A stretch of 64,000 nucleotides of DNA from Chryseobacterium indicum (GTDB taxonomy: Bacteria > Bacteroidota > Bacteroidia > Flavobacteriales > Weeksellaceae), in NCBI RefSeq assembly GCF_021504595.1, contig NZ_JACSGT010000001.1, positions 744,001-808,000 on the forward strand. Direction: 5' to 3'. This document shows positions 37,181-46,270 of this stretch, one piece after another (position 1 is the first letter of the stretch; each line of letters starts with the position of its first letter). The translations under genes were made by a program, and so were the position numbers. A model generated the notes under the pieces. The model worked only from the letters and a program-made list of their open reading frames with translations. It did not search any database and was not told the origin of the DNA.

Positions 37181-37318
37181 TTGTACATTTTTTATTTAAT
37201 ATCCGTTATCGACCTTCTTTTTTTTGTTAAACTGAAAATTATTCAAAGTAAAGTTTAAAAGTAATTTCGCTAAATTTTTCACACGATTCATCATTTTTTA
37301 ATCCTTCCTGTCTTCTTT

Positions 37319-37385
37319 TACTGCAACTACAGAATCCCCCGCTCTAAAAAAGGCTTATTCTCCTTAAAAATTCTGAATTTTGAAT
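37319..37385 (+). promoter_or_regulatory. Bipartite element upstream of payload 2
   Basis: TACTGCAACTACAGAAT at 37319-37335, 39 bases, then GAATTTTGAAT at 37375, as before payload 1. Confidence 0.6.
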
Positions 37386-37513
37386 CTGGAATTTCAGCCG
37401 GATCAAAAGAAAAAGCACAGCACTTCCGATTTCTCATCATAACGCTGTGTACACCTTACAGGCAGTAAAATCTAAAAAAATACGTTACCGCGTCTGATTT
37501 TTCAGTTCCGTCA

Positions 37514-37555
37514 GGTACGGTAAAGCGCAGCTTCCATTGTTGTGCTTTACGTGCC
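37514..37555 (+). promoter_or_regulatory. Conserved leader hairpin, payload 2
   Basis: GGTACGGTAAAGC with GCTTTACGTGCC as before payload 1; the loop differs by a few bases while the stem is unchanged. Confidence 0.5.
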
Positions 37556-37590
37556 TTTTAAACAAAATATAATTAAAAAACACCAAGTCA

Positions 37591-40500
37591 ATGAAAGCAG
37601 CAAAACCTGTAGAAAAAGACAATAAAAGCCATCATAGCCAGAGCAAAAAGCAGAAGGCTAAAAAGCCGGTGGTGGTACCTCTGCCTGTGGCGGAAGTGGC
37701 TCCTTTACAAACCCAAAAGCCTGAAGAATCTGCAGCTCTTGCAGGATTCGCAACCCCGAATATCAATAAAACGAATGTAAACGGAATTATTGCTCCGGTT
37801 CACGGTTCACAGACCATTTACGATCAGGGTTCCGGGATCATGTTTAAAAAGCATCAGGAAAGTATGGCAGAAACCGGGGATATCAATCATCCGGATACCC
37901 AAAAAGCGGAAAAAGATTATATTTCCACGCTGAACATCAGCCAGGTTAAAGATTATCATGATCTGAAATCCGGAACTTCTCTGCCGAAGACGTTGGAGGA
38001 ACAGGCAGCAGCTCATCAGGAAAATAAAAAATCTCCGGAAACAAGTGCCGAAACTAAATCTCCGGAGAAAAAACAGATATCAGATAAAAGTGATATTGTT
38101 TCGACTGAGCAGCTTCAACCTGTTAATCCAGATAAAGCACCTGTTGAAGAGGTAGATCCGGCTCCTTCTGCAAATGCCCACAGTAATTCTGCGTTTACAG
38201 AGCTTAGCGGAAAAATAAGCAGTACTGCTAAATTACAGAAGCAGCATGAACCATCCCATAAAGCGACAAATGATGCACAGGCTGCAGCGCCATCTCCTGC
38301 CAACGAACGTCAGAGTATGGCACAGGCAAGCCAGATAAATGTAATGGGTGCGAAGGAAGCCGGAATGTTCAAGAAAGAAGATTTCAAAGCTTTGCTGAGT
38401 GCAAAAATACATAGTATACAACTTCCGAAAAATGAAGAGCAGGCTGATGAGTTTGAGAAACATAACAATATAAATGAAGTCAACCAAAAAGCAGTGGGCG
38501 ATGTTAAAAGAGAAAAGAATGCAGCAGCAAATGATATTGCTTCTGCAACGGCAGCAAAACCGGATATTGCAGCACAGCCTCATCGTCCGGTTGCAAAAAT
38601 GCCGACACAAAATGTAGGTAAGGCTCCTTCTACTCCGAATGTCGCTAAGGCAATGCCTGTGAAAAGAACTGCAACAAGCGTAGAACAACCTATAAAGCAA
38701 CAAACAGCAAGTATCGACAGTGAAATGAAAGCGAATGGAGTAACCGATAAGATGTTGGCAAACTCCAATGAACCATCATTTACGGATGCATTAGATCAAA
38801 AGAATAATGCGAAAGCCCAAAGTGTTGAAGCAACTCATCAGTTTAGAAACAATGAAGCTAAGGAGTTGTCAAAAACCCGTAGTGATGCACAGGCACAGGC
38901 GGTAAATCATATAAGCGGTATGCATGGCGCAAGAAAAGGCGGGTTAGGCAATGTACACGGCGATCAACAGCAAACTTCAGCGAAAGACAGCCAGAAACGA
39001 AAAGAAATTGCCGATCATATTAACGGCATTTACGTCAGCTCCAAAGCAGATGTAGATGTTATATTAAACAATCTGGATACAACGGTAGCGAAGAAATTTG
39101 ATGAGGGCAGCAGAGAAGCTAAAAAAGCATTTGAAGCCCATGTCGATAGAGAGATGAAGGCTTATAAAAAGAAACGTTATGGTGATGCGTATGCAGACTA
39201 CGGTGCTTTAGTTGCGGCTGGAAAATGGATATGGGACAAACTTACCGGCTTACCTGAAGAAGTTAACAAATTCTTTGACAGTGGTAAGGATTTATACATT
39301 AAAGTGATGGATAAATTCATCGACCAAATCGCATCTCATGTTACCACTCAGCTAAATGCAGCCAAAACCAGAATTGCCAAAGGTAAAAAAGATGTACAGA
39401 CTTATGTCGACAGTTTATCGCCAAGCTTAAGGAAAATCGGGAAAGAAGCCATTGCAGAGATCCAAAGCAAATTCAATGCACTGGAAGAAAGTGTAAACAG
39501 TAAAAAAGATGCATTAATTGATGTATTGGCTAAAAAATACGCCGATAATATCGCAAGTATCGATACCCGGATTGCAGATCTTAAAGCGCAAAACAGCGGA
39601 TTGATCAACAAAGCTCTTGATGTGCTTAAAACCAGCGTATTTGCTATTATTATTGAAATTAAAAATACACTGACCAATTTATTATCCGGTGTAATTAGTG
39701 CCATTCAGGCGATTATTATGGATCCGATAGGATTCTTTAAAAACCTTATTGCGGGTGTTTCCCAAGGATTTACCAATTTCGGAACGAATATCTGGACACA
39801 CCTTAAGACCGGTTTCTTCGGATGGTTAACCGGAGCGATGAAAGGTATTTCTTTCACCATGCCTGAAGATGTATTCTCTTTGAAAGGTATTTTCTCCATT
39901 ACCACGCAGGTACTTGGTTTAACGTGGGACGGTATCAGAAACATTGGTGCAAGAGTGATAGGCGAACCTGTAATGAAAGTTCTGGAAACTGCTTCTGAAA
40001 AAGGTCTTGAAATAATTCCGATTGTCCGTAAAGACGGTGCTGCCGGATTATGGGAATACCTGAAAGACCAGTTTGCCGATCTTAAAGCCACCGTAATGGA
40101 TGCTATGATGGACATTATCCAGACACAGGTGATCCAGGCGGGAATTAAATGGGTGATGGGATTGATGACACCGGTAGGAGCATTTATTAAAGCTGCAATG
40201 GCGATTATCGATATGGTTAAATTCTTCATCCAGCGAGCTGCCCAGATTATGGAACTGGTAAAAGCATTTACAGACAGCATTAAAGCCATTGCCAGCGGAA
40301 ACGTAAGTGCCGTCGCAAAATCCATAGAAAATGCATTGGGAAGAGCAGTTCCTGTACTCATTGGTTTCTTAGCTTCATTATTAGGAATTGGCGGATTGGC
40401 AGATAAAATACTCGGCGTTATCCGAAAAATACGTCAGCGTATTGAGAATGCGATTGTGAAGTTCTGGAATTTTATTAAAGGGAAGGCTAAAGGATTGCTT

Positions 40501-41649
40501 GGGAAAATTGGTGTAGGAAAATTTGGCTTGGATAAAAAAGAGAAAAATAAGAAAGGCAAAAAAGACAAAAAAGAGAAAGATCACATTACTTCTGAATCTT
40601 TTTCTATGTCTGGGAAATCTCACACATTAAGTTTTGAGGATAATGAGATTTATATGGAAAGTAAGAAAGCGAAACTTTCTGTAAAACTAGATCGAGCAAA
40701 AAAACAAGTTGAAAGATATCCAACTTCAAACGCTTTTAAAGGTAAATCAGAACTTATAAAACATCAATTAATTAGATTAACGAATATACAGGATCGTACA
40801 GAAAAAGCATTAGAAGCAGCAGAGGGTTCAGGAACTCAAACTGAAATAGATAAAGCTCAAGATAAAATGCAAAAATTAGGTCGGATAATCCAAAACTTTG
40901 GAGATGCCTATCAATTAAGAGACATTTTTGATAATGACGGGGGAGAACATAAAGAGTACGAGCCGAAAGAAGTAAGATTAGAGGCTATTGGAGATCATCA
41001 AGTTAGTGTAACTTATTATTATGATAAAGAGGCTCACGAATATGGACAACAAGATTTTACCATTACAATTAATGTAGAAGATGTAAACAAACGAGTTGTA
41101 AGACATGTAAACGAAGGTAAGAACCTTGTCTTGAAAAAAATAGGTTTTCGTGGGCTTACATTACCTGCAGGACAATTAGCAAAGTATAATTATGGTTTGA
41201 AGCTAAATTCAGCTCATATTATTGGAGATCAGTTTTTGGGTTCGGGTTATAAGAAAGGATTGAATCTAATTTTGACTTCTGATCTGTTTAACAAAAAGAC
41301 TATGTTTGCAGCTGAAACAATAATTCAAGAAGGAATTGAAGCGGAAATGAAGAACTATAAAGATAATTTTGTTACTTTTGACTTGATAGTGACTTCTACT
41401 TATCAAGTATTAGAAGAGGACCCTATGGTAGAAACATTAAAAGCTGTACATACAGGTATGACTGATATAGAGAAGAAAGCAACATTACTTAAACTACAAA
41501 GAATGAAACAACTTCCAAGGCGTTGTGAACAGGTTACTTATGAAGCTTTTATAAATATTGATGGTATAAGTATAGATCATGAGCCAATTACTGCTGAAAC
41601 AAGAAATGGTGATATTTGGCTAAATAAATTATTTAATATTGAATCATAA
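37591..41649 (+). CDS. eCIS polymorphic payload toxin 2
   Basis: 1352 residues. Residues 1-70 match payload 1 almost exactly; 130-480 is Ala/Gln/Lys-rich and likely disordered. About 580-970 is the helical eCIS-payload core seen in many DUF4157-type eCIS proteins (HLKTGFFGWLTGAMKGISF, then DVFSLKGIFSITTQVLGLT). A Lys-rich linker at about 970-998 precedes a tip of about 350 residues. The tip includes SAHIIGDQFLGSGYKKGLNL, a His-centred pattern reminiscent of nonspecific DNA/RNA endonucleases. No signal peptide or transporter domain; a passenger of the particle. The immunity gene starts in a TAATG overlap. Confidence 0.82.
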   Translation: MKAAKPVEKDNKSHHSQSKKQKAKKPVVVPLPVAEVAPLQTQKPEESAALAGFATPNINKTNVNGIIAPVHGSQTIYDQGSGIMFKKHQESMAETGDINHPDTQKAEKDYISTLNISQVKDYHDLKSGTSLPKTLEEQAAAHQENKKSPETSAETKSPEKKQISDKSDIVSTEQLQPVNPDKAPVEEVDPAPSANAHSNSAFTELSGKISSTAKLQKQHEPSHKATNDAQAAAPSPANERQSMAQASQINVMGAKEAGMFKKEDFKALLSAKIHSIQLPKNEEQADEFEKHNNINEVNQKAVGDVKREKNAAANDIASATAAKPDIAAQPHRPVAKMPTQNVGKAPSTPNVAKAMPVKRTATSVEQPIKQQTASIDSEMKANGVTDKMLANSNEPSFTDALDQKNNAKAQSVEATHQFRNNEAKELSKTRSDAQAQAVNHISGMHGARKGGLGNVHGDQQQTSAKDSQKRKEIADHINGIYVSSKADVDVILNNLDTTVAKKFDEGSREAKKAFEAHVDREMKAYKKKRYGDAYADYGALVAAGKWIWDKLTGLPEEVNKFFDSGKDLYIKVMDKFIDQIASHVTTQLNAAKTRIAKGKKDVQTYVDSLSPSLRKIGKEAIAEIQSKFNALEESVNSKKDALIDVLAKKYADNIASIDTRIADLKAQNSGLINKALDVLKTSVFAIIIEIKNTLTNLLSGVISAIQAIIMDPIGFFKNLIAGVSQGFTNFGTNIWTHLKTGFFGWLTGAMKGISFTMPEDVFSLKGIFSITTQVLGLTWDGIRNIGARVIGEPVMKVLETASEKGLEIIPIVRKDGAAGLWEYLKDQFADLKATVMDAMMDIIQTQVIQAGIKWVMGLMTPVGAFIKAAMAIIDMVKFFIQRAAQIMELVKAFTDSIKAIASGNVSAVAKSIENALGRAVPVLIGFLASLLGIGGLADKILGVIRKIRQRIENAIVKFWNFIKGKAKGLLGKIGVGKFGLDKKEKNKKGKKDKKEKDHITSESFSMSGKSHTLSFEDNEIYMESKKAKLSVKLDRAKKQVERYPTSNAFKGKSELIKHQLIRLTNIQDRTEKALEAAEGSGTQTEIDKAQDKMQKLGRIIQNFGDAYQLRDIFDNDGGEHKEYEPKEVRLEAIGDHQVSVTYYYDKEAHEYGQQDFTITINVEDVNKRVVRHVNEGKNLVLKKIGFRGLTLPAGQLAKYNYGLKLNSAHIIGDQFLGSGYKKGLNLILTSDLFNKKTMFAAETIIQEGIEAEMKNYKDNFVTFDLIVTSTYQVLEEDPMVETLKAVHTGMTDIEKKATLLKLQRMKQLPRRCEQVTYEAFINIDGISIDHEPITAETRNGDIWLNKLFNIES

Positions 41650-42203
41650 TGGAAAAAATTAAAACATTTATAGGTGTTGTTTTTGAAAAAGAACAAATAG
41701 CAATACATTTACAAAGAAACAAAGATGATATTAATAAATATAATGAATTTGTAGAAAAAGAGCTGAACGTTTACTGTCAAGATCAGTACGATTCTGAAAA
41801 TAGAGTAGAATTTAACATTAAAGGTAAAATAGTCTCTCCATTTTCTGATCGTTTTTACGAGCAATCCAAAAAGAGTTCTTATCCAATTCCACGTTATTTA
41901 TTTAAAATTAGTGAATATATTCATGAAAAATATGGCGCAGTTTGGGCATGTTATGCTTCTTTTTCAAATCCAAATGAATCAATAAAAAAAATCACAGAAT
42001 GTTTTTTAGTAACTTCAATTAACGAAGAATTAAAAATTGTTTCTGATTTTATTGTGAGTTCAGATGCTAAAGAATGGAGACATGTCGGAGGTGATGAAGA
42101 TAAGAGCTTACGCCTGCATAATTTAGGTAAACCTGTAAAAGTAGAACGTTATTTAGAGCCAACTGATGAATGGAGTTTAGAAGAGTATTTAAAAGATAAA
42201 TAA
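41649..42203 (+). CDS. Immunity protein for payload 2
   Basis: 184 residues, starting one base inside the toxin stop codon (taATG), the classic coupled arrangement. The C-terminal half (from about VSSDAKEWRHVGGDEDKSLR) is identical to the paralogue encoded at 42553, while the N-terminal half differs more. The variable part probably contacts the toxin. No family recognised. A terminator follows. Confidence 0.75.
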   Translation: MEKIKTFIGVVFEKEQIAIHLQRNKDDINKYNEFVEKELNVYCQDQYDSENRVEFNIKGKIVSPFSDRFYEQSKKSSYPIPRYLFKISEYIHEKYGAVWACYASFSNPNESIKKITECFLVTSINEELKIVSDFIVSSDAKEWRHVGGDEDKSLRLHNLGKPVKVERYLEPTDEWSLEEYLKDK

Positions 42204-42227
42204 ATTATTAAAAACACGTTGTAAAAG

Positions 42228-42260
42228 CGAAGTTTCTATTCTTAGAATCTTCGTTTTTTT
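42228..42260 (+). terminator. Terminator after payload 2 immunity
   Basis: CGAAG-T-TTCTA, loop TTCT, TAGAA-T-CTTCG, then seven Ts. Duplicated at 43111. Confidence 0.8.
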
Positions 42261-42264
42261 ATTT

Positions 42265-42549
42265 AGAAAGTAATTTGTTACTTTTGATCTTATAGTGACT
42301 TCAACTTATGAAGTATTGGAAGAAGATCCATTAATAGAAACATTAAAAGCTGTACATACAGGTATGACTGACAAAGAGAAGAAAGCAACATTACTAAAAC
42401 TACAAAGAATGAAGCAACTTCCAAGGCGTTGTGAAAATGTTGATTATGAAGCTTTTATTTATGCTGATGGAATAGATGTTAATGAGTCTGTAGAAGCACA
42501 AACTGAACATGGAGATATATGGTTAAATGATTTATTTAATAAAAAGTAA
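42265..42549 (+). pseudogene. Duplicated end of payload 2 toxin tip
   Basis: This repeats the last about 92 codons of payload 2 with divergence (TSTYEVLEEDPLIETLKAVH; QLPRRCENVDYEAFIYADGI). The homology begins at the words TTTGTTACTTTTGA immediately after the terminator. It has no core or proper start. It is the tail of an alternative tip variant still attached to its own immunity gene. Confidence 0.8.
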
Positions 42550-42552
42550 AAG

Positions 42553-43086
42553 ATGGATAAAATAAAAAAATTCTTAGAATTTCTCTTCGCAAAAGAACAA
42601 GAAGCGATTAATTATGGTTATTTTAAGGATAAACTAGACGAATATAATAAGATTTCATTTGAAATAAAATCATTTATGAATGATGAAACTGTTGGTTTAG
42701 GCTTACCTTTAAGATCAGGACCAAAATCTGATAGATATTATAAAACAAAAGAAAACTCTTCTTACCCAAAACCCCGTCAAGTATTCAAAATAAGCGAATA
42801 TATTCATGAAAGATATGGTGAAATTTGGGCATGTTATGTTTCTTTGGGAAATCCAGATTCAGAAAAAAAGGATATTTCGGAATGCTTTTTAGTTGCCTTA
42901 ATAGATGAAGAATTAAAAATTATTTCTAATTTTATAGTGACTTCAGATGCTAAAGAATGGAGACATGTAGGAGGTGATGAAGATAAAAGCTTACGTTTAC
43001 ATAATTTAGGTAAACCTGTAAAAGTAGAGCGTTATTTAGAGCCTACTGATGAATGGAGTTTAGAAGAGTACTTAAAAGATAAATAA
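42553..43086 (+). CDS. Paralogous immunity protein (variant of payload 2 antidote)
   Basis: 177 residues, paralogue of the 41649 product: the last about 50 residues are identical (EWRHVGGDEDKSLRLHNLGK, ending EEYLKDK), the first about 70 clearly different. It starts three bases after the duplicated tip's stop. It likely protects against a sibling variant of the nuclease-like tip. Its intact frame implies selection for keeping it. Confidence 0.72.
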   Translation: MDKIKKFLEFLFAKEQEAINYGYFKDKLDEYNKISFEIKSFMNDETVGLGLPLRSGPKSDRYYKTKENSSYPKPRQVFKISEYIHERYGEIWACYVSLGNPDSEKKDISECFLVALIDEELKIISNFIVTSDAKEWRHVGGDEDKSLRLHNLGKPVKVERYLEPTDEWSLEEYLKDK

Positions 43087-43110
43087 ATCATTAAGAATAC
43101 ATTGTAAAAG

Positions 43111-43143
43111 CGAAGTTTCTATTTTTAGAAGCTTCGTTTTTTT
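43111..43143 (+). terminator. Terminator after variant immunity gene
   Basis: Copy of the 42228 hairpin with small changes (loop TTTT, AGAAG-CTTCG), T tail. Confidence 0.8.
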
Positions 43144-43146
43144 ATA

Positions 43147-43303
43147 TTTAGAAAAGTAATTTGTTACTTTTGACTTAACAGTCTCCCGCTGCGCAAAGTC
43201 TCCTGACTTTGAACAACGTCAAGCCTAAACTGTCTTAAATTGATTCCTCCACTGCCGCACGAATCCTTTCGTGTGATATTTTTATTAGCATATTCTCACC
43301 GGT
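43147..43303. other. Third remnant of the tip repeat and two hairpins
   Basis: About 30 bases (AAGTAATTTGTTACTTTTGA) repeat the cassette boundary for a third time, then homology ends. CAAAGTC-TCCT-GACTTTG and the CCGCACGAA/TTCGTGTG hairpin (near copy of 31923) follow. No gene. Confidence 0.6.
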
Positions 43304-44507
43304 CATATTACCACCCAGCTAAATGCAGCCAAAACCAGAATTGCCAAAGGCAAAAAAGATGTACAGACTTATGTCGACAGTTTATCGCCAAGCTTAAGGA
43401 AAATCGGGAAGGAAGCCATTGCAGAGATCCAAAGCAAATTCAATGCACTGGAAGAAAGCGTAAACAGTAAAAAAGATGCATTAATTGATGTATTGGCTAA
43501 AAAATACGCCGATAATATCGCAAGTATTGATACCCGGATTGCAGATCTTAAAGCGCAAAACAGCGGATTGATCAACAAAGCTCTTGATGTGCTTAAAACC
43601 AGCGTATTTGCTATTATTATTGAAATTAAAAATACACTGACCAATTTATTATCCGGTGTAATCAGTGCCATTCAGGCGATTATTATGGATCCGATAGGAT
43701 TCTTTAAAAACCTTATTGCGGGTGTTTCCCAAGGATTTACCAATTTCGGAACCAATATCTGGACTCACCTTAAGACCGGTTTCTTCGGATGGTTAACCGG
43801 AGCGATGAAAGGTATTTCTTTCACCATGCCGGAAGATGTATTCTCATTAAAAGGAGTTTTCTCCATTACTACACAAGTGCTTGGTTTAACCTGGAGCGGA
43901 ATTAGATCAATTGGAGCCAGAGTGATAGGAGAACCTGTAATGAAGGTTCTTGAGACAGGTTCTGAAAAAGGACTTGAAATAGTGCAGGTTGTCCGTAAAG
44001 ACGGTGCTGCCGGATTATGGGAATACCTGAAAGACCAGTTTGCCGATCTTAAAGCCACTGTAATGGATGCTATGATGGACATTATCCAGACACAGGTGAT
44101 CCAGGCGGGAATTAAGTGGGTGATGGGATTGATGACTCCGGTAGGAGCCTTTATAAAAGCCGCAATGGCGATTATCGATATGGTTAAATTCTTCATCCAG
44201 CGAGCTGCCCAGATTATGGAACTGGTAAAAGCATTTACAGACAGCATTAAAGCTATTGCCAGCGGAAACGTAAGTGCCGTCGCAAAATCCATAGAAAATG
44301 CATTGGGAAGAGCAGTTCCTGTACTCATTGGTTTCTTAGCTTCATTATTAGGAATTGGCGGATTGGCAGATAAAGTGGTAGGCGTTATCCGAAAAATACG
44401 TCAGCGTATTGAGAATGCGATTGTGAAGTTCTGGAATTTTATTAAGGGGAAGGCAGCTAAATTATTAGGTAAATTAGAAATTGGAAAAAATGTCAAAAAC
44501 TTATATA
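43304..44507 (+). pseudogene. Core fragment of payload 2 type, truncated by IS
   Basis: In-frame text from HITTQLNAAKTRIAKGKKDV onward nearly matches residues 580-970 of payload 2 (including AGLWEYLKDQFADLKATVMD). After KFWNFIKGKA the end differs (AKLLGKLEIGKNVKNLY) and is cut by the IS at 44508. It lacks the leader, start codon and any tip. The frame is uninterrupted, so the truncation is recent or the segment is conserved as a recombination donor. Confidence 0.8.
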
Positions 44508-45406
44508 AAACCTGTTTAAACTTTTATTTTTCTGAGAAACAAAATAGAAAAAGCCAGATAATGCAAACTCACCCATGTAATATTTAAAGTTTCAAACCTT
44601 ACTAATAGCGCTTTGAAGCTATCCAGCCATGCATTTGCTTTTTCTATTTTGAATCTTCTTTTATACAGTTCGGAATCAAAATATTTTTCATGCTGTGTAT
44701 TTCCATTCCGTGGATTCTCTTTAATATTGGCAATCATTTCTTTTTTCTCAAGAATATCTCTGCATTTTTTACCGTCAAAACCTGAATCTGCATTCAGGAA
44801 TAATCCTTTACACTCTATATCAGCTTCATCCAAAAGAACAAAAATCTCCTCTAAAGTTTCTTCAATCTGATAAAGGTCATGATGTTCTCCGCTCACCGGC
44901 TCTCCCATTGAAAGCATTTGTCCCTGATTATCACAAAGGAAGATACAATTACTGGTCTTTGATGATTTTCGTCCCTGATAACCTACCGATTCGCCACCGG
45001 TTTTACTGCGCGTATGACTCCCGTCCATCTGAACACAGGAAAGATCTAAATCTCTTTTATTCTTTTTAAGAAGGGAAACCCAAATTCGCCTGAAAGAACC
45101 ATCCTTACTCCATTTATTAAAATAATAATAAATCAGTTGCCAACTGATTCTCTGATTGGTAAAGTACTCTTTAAGACTCAGCTCGCGCCATTGGCAGCCT
45201 GTTTTTAAACGCTTAATAATGAGTTGAAAGATTTTCCCTAAATCAAATCTTGTTGAAAATCCCCGTTTTCCTCTGCTCAAATGAGGAATTATCCATTTTT
45301 CCAGTTTATCTTTGCTTATGAGTTCCAGATTTTAGTTATTTTAAGTTGCAATCCAAAATTGCTAATTTTCTGGATACTCTTTCCGTAAAAAAGTTTAAAC
45401 AGGTTT
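44508..45406 (-). mobile_element. IS5-family insertion sequence, copy 3 (mismatched flanks)
   Basis: Same 899-base element, but flanks read ATA (44505-44507) and ATT (45407-45409), unlike the perfect triplets of copies 1, 2 and 4. The left side is payload-core DNA, the right side an immunity-type gene without its beginning. Confidence 0.9.
44516..45280 (-). CDS. IS5-family transposase, copy 3
   Basis: Identical protein to the other three copies, DDE residues intact. Confidence 0.9.
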   Translation of the reverse strand: MSRGKRGFSTRFDLGKIFQLIIKRLKTGCQWRELSLKEYFTNQRISWQLIYYYFNKWSKDGSFRRIWVSLLKKNKRDLDLSCVQMDGSHTRSKTGGESVGYQGRKSSKTSNCIFLCDNQGQMLSMGEPVSGEHHDLYQIEETLEEIFVLLDEADIECKGLFLNADSGFDGKKCRDILEKKEMIANIKENPRNGNTQHEKYFDSELYKRRFKIEKANAWLDSFKALLVRFETLNITWVSLHYLAFSILFLRKIKV

Positions 45407-45451
45407 ATTAAAAGAATAACTGATCTGGAGCGTTTTCCTTATTTGTAAGAA

Positions 45452-45916
45452 TTGAGAGTAAATGGAAGCAGGGTAGGTAAAATTGAAGGTTTGGATACCT
45501 TGCACAATCTTAAACAACTACTTATTTCGTGTACTCATGTAGAAAAAATTGAAGGCTTAGAAAGTTTAAAAAATTTAGAAGTATTAGACTTAAGTTCTAA
45601 TGAAATTTCAAAAATAAAAGGATTGGATAATCTGAAAAACTTAAGAAAATTAAATTTAAATGAAAATAAGATAGCCAAAGTTGAGAATTTAGATCATCTT
45701 ATTAATCTGGAGTTTTTAACTTTCGAGATCAATAAAATTAAAGAGATTGATGCTTCTTTTTTATCTAATTTGGTTTCCGAATGTTTTATTTCCTTATGTT
45801 TTACAGGGAATTATATCAAAGAGATTAAAGATGTTCCAACGAATGTTACCATTAAATTTGAGGCGGATCATTTTGTACCAAGAGTATTTCCTATGTCAAA
45901 TGATTTGTTTCGATAA
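45452..45916 (+). CDS. Leucine-rich-repeat immunity-like protein, possibly truncated
   Basis: 154 residues read from a TTG at 45452. About four LRR units of 22 residues: IEGLDTLHNLKQLLISCTHV, IEGLESLKNLEVLDLSSNEI, IKGLDNLKNLRKLNLNENKI and VENLDHLINLEFLTFEINKI, then a C-terminal cap. An in-frame stop lies just upstream and the IS end is 45 bases away, so the N-terminus may be lost. LRR proteins of this size are found among polymorphic-toxin immunity proteins. Terminator follows. Confidence 0.6.
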   Translation: MRVNGSRVGKIEGLDTLHNLKQLLISCTHVEKIEGLESLKNLEVLDLSSNEISKIKGLDNLKNLRKLNLNENKIAKVENLDHLINLEFLTFEINKIKEIDASFLSNLVSECFISLCFTGNYIKEIKDVPTNVTIKFEADHFVPRVFPMSNDLFR

Positions 45917-45919
45917 TAA

Positions 45920-45956
45920 AAGAAACTGTCTCAAAAATGAGGCAGTTTCTTTTTTA
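45920..45956 (+). terminator. Terminator after LRR gene
   Basis: AGAAACTG-CTCA pairs with TGAG-CAGTTTCT and leads into a T run. Confidence 0.85.
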
Positions 45957-46134
45957 CCCCTGAGTTTCTCACTTTTTTTAAATTTTTGATAGCTTAATAA
46001 AAGTTTTCATGTTCGTTTTCCTTTCGGATACTTTTTCATCTATTAATATGAGCGTCTTATTTTTTCTTTTGAAAAAACAGTGAAATTTCCCACAGTCAAA
46101 TAAAAGCTTCTTAAGCTATACAGAATTTACGACT

Positions 46135-46200
46135 TACTGCAACTACAGAATGCAGGAGGCTAAAAACTTTAATAAGAAGAAAAAAATAAGGAATTTTGAA
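46135..46200 (+). promoter_or_regulatory. Bipartite element upstream of fibre 1
   Basis: TACTGCAACTACAGAAT at 46135-46151, 39 bases, GAATTTTGAA at 46191. The 39 bases between differ in sequence from the payload copies, so spacing and both words are kept while the rest is not. Confidence 0.65.
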
Positions 46201-46270
46201 CCCTCAAGTACAGATACTATTGGATCCAAATCAGCTGTGCAAAAAACTTAGAAAAGTTAAAAAATTAAGT

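Larger units (their letters stand above)
37319..37800 (+). repeat. Payload leader repeat, copy 2
   Basis: Near-identical to 20814-21300: bipartite element, leader hairpin and about 70 codons. The match stops abruptly upstream of the element, so the 21-bp array is not part of it. Confidence 0.85.

Noticed and set aside
39705..40361. - strand 218-codon frame inside payload 2
   Set aside because: Antisense shadow of a helical, low-complexity core; it recurs only where that core is duplicated (43765-44328).
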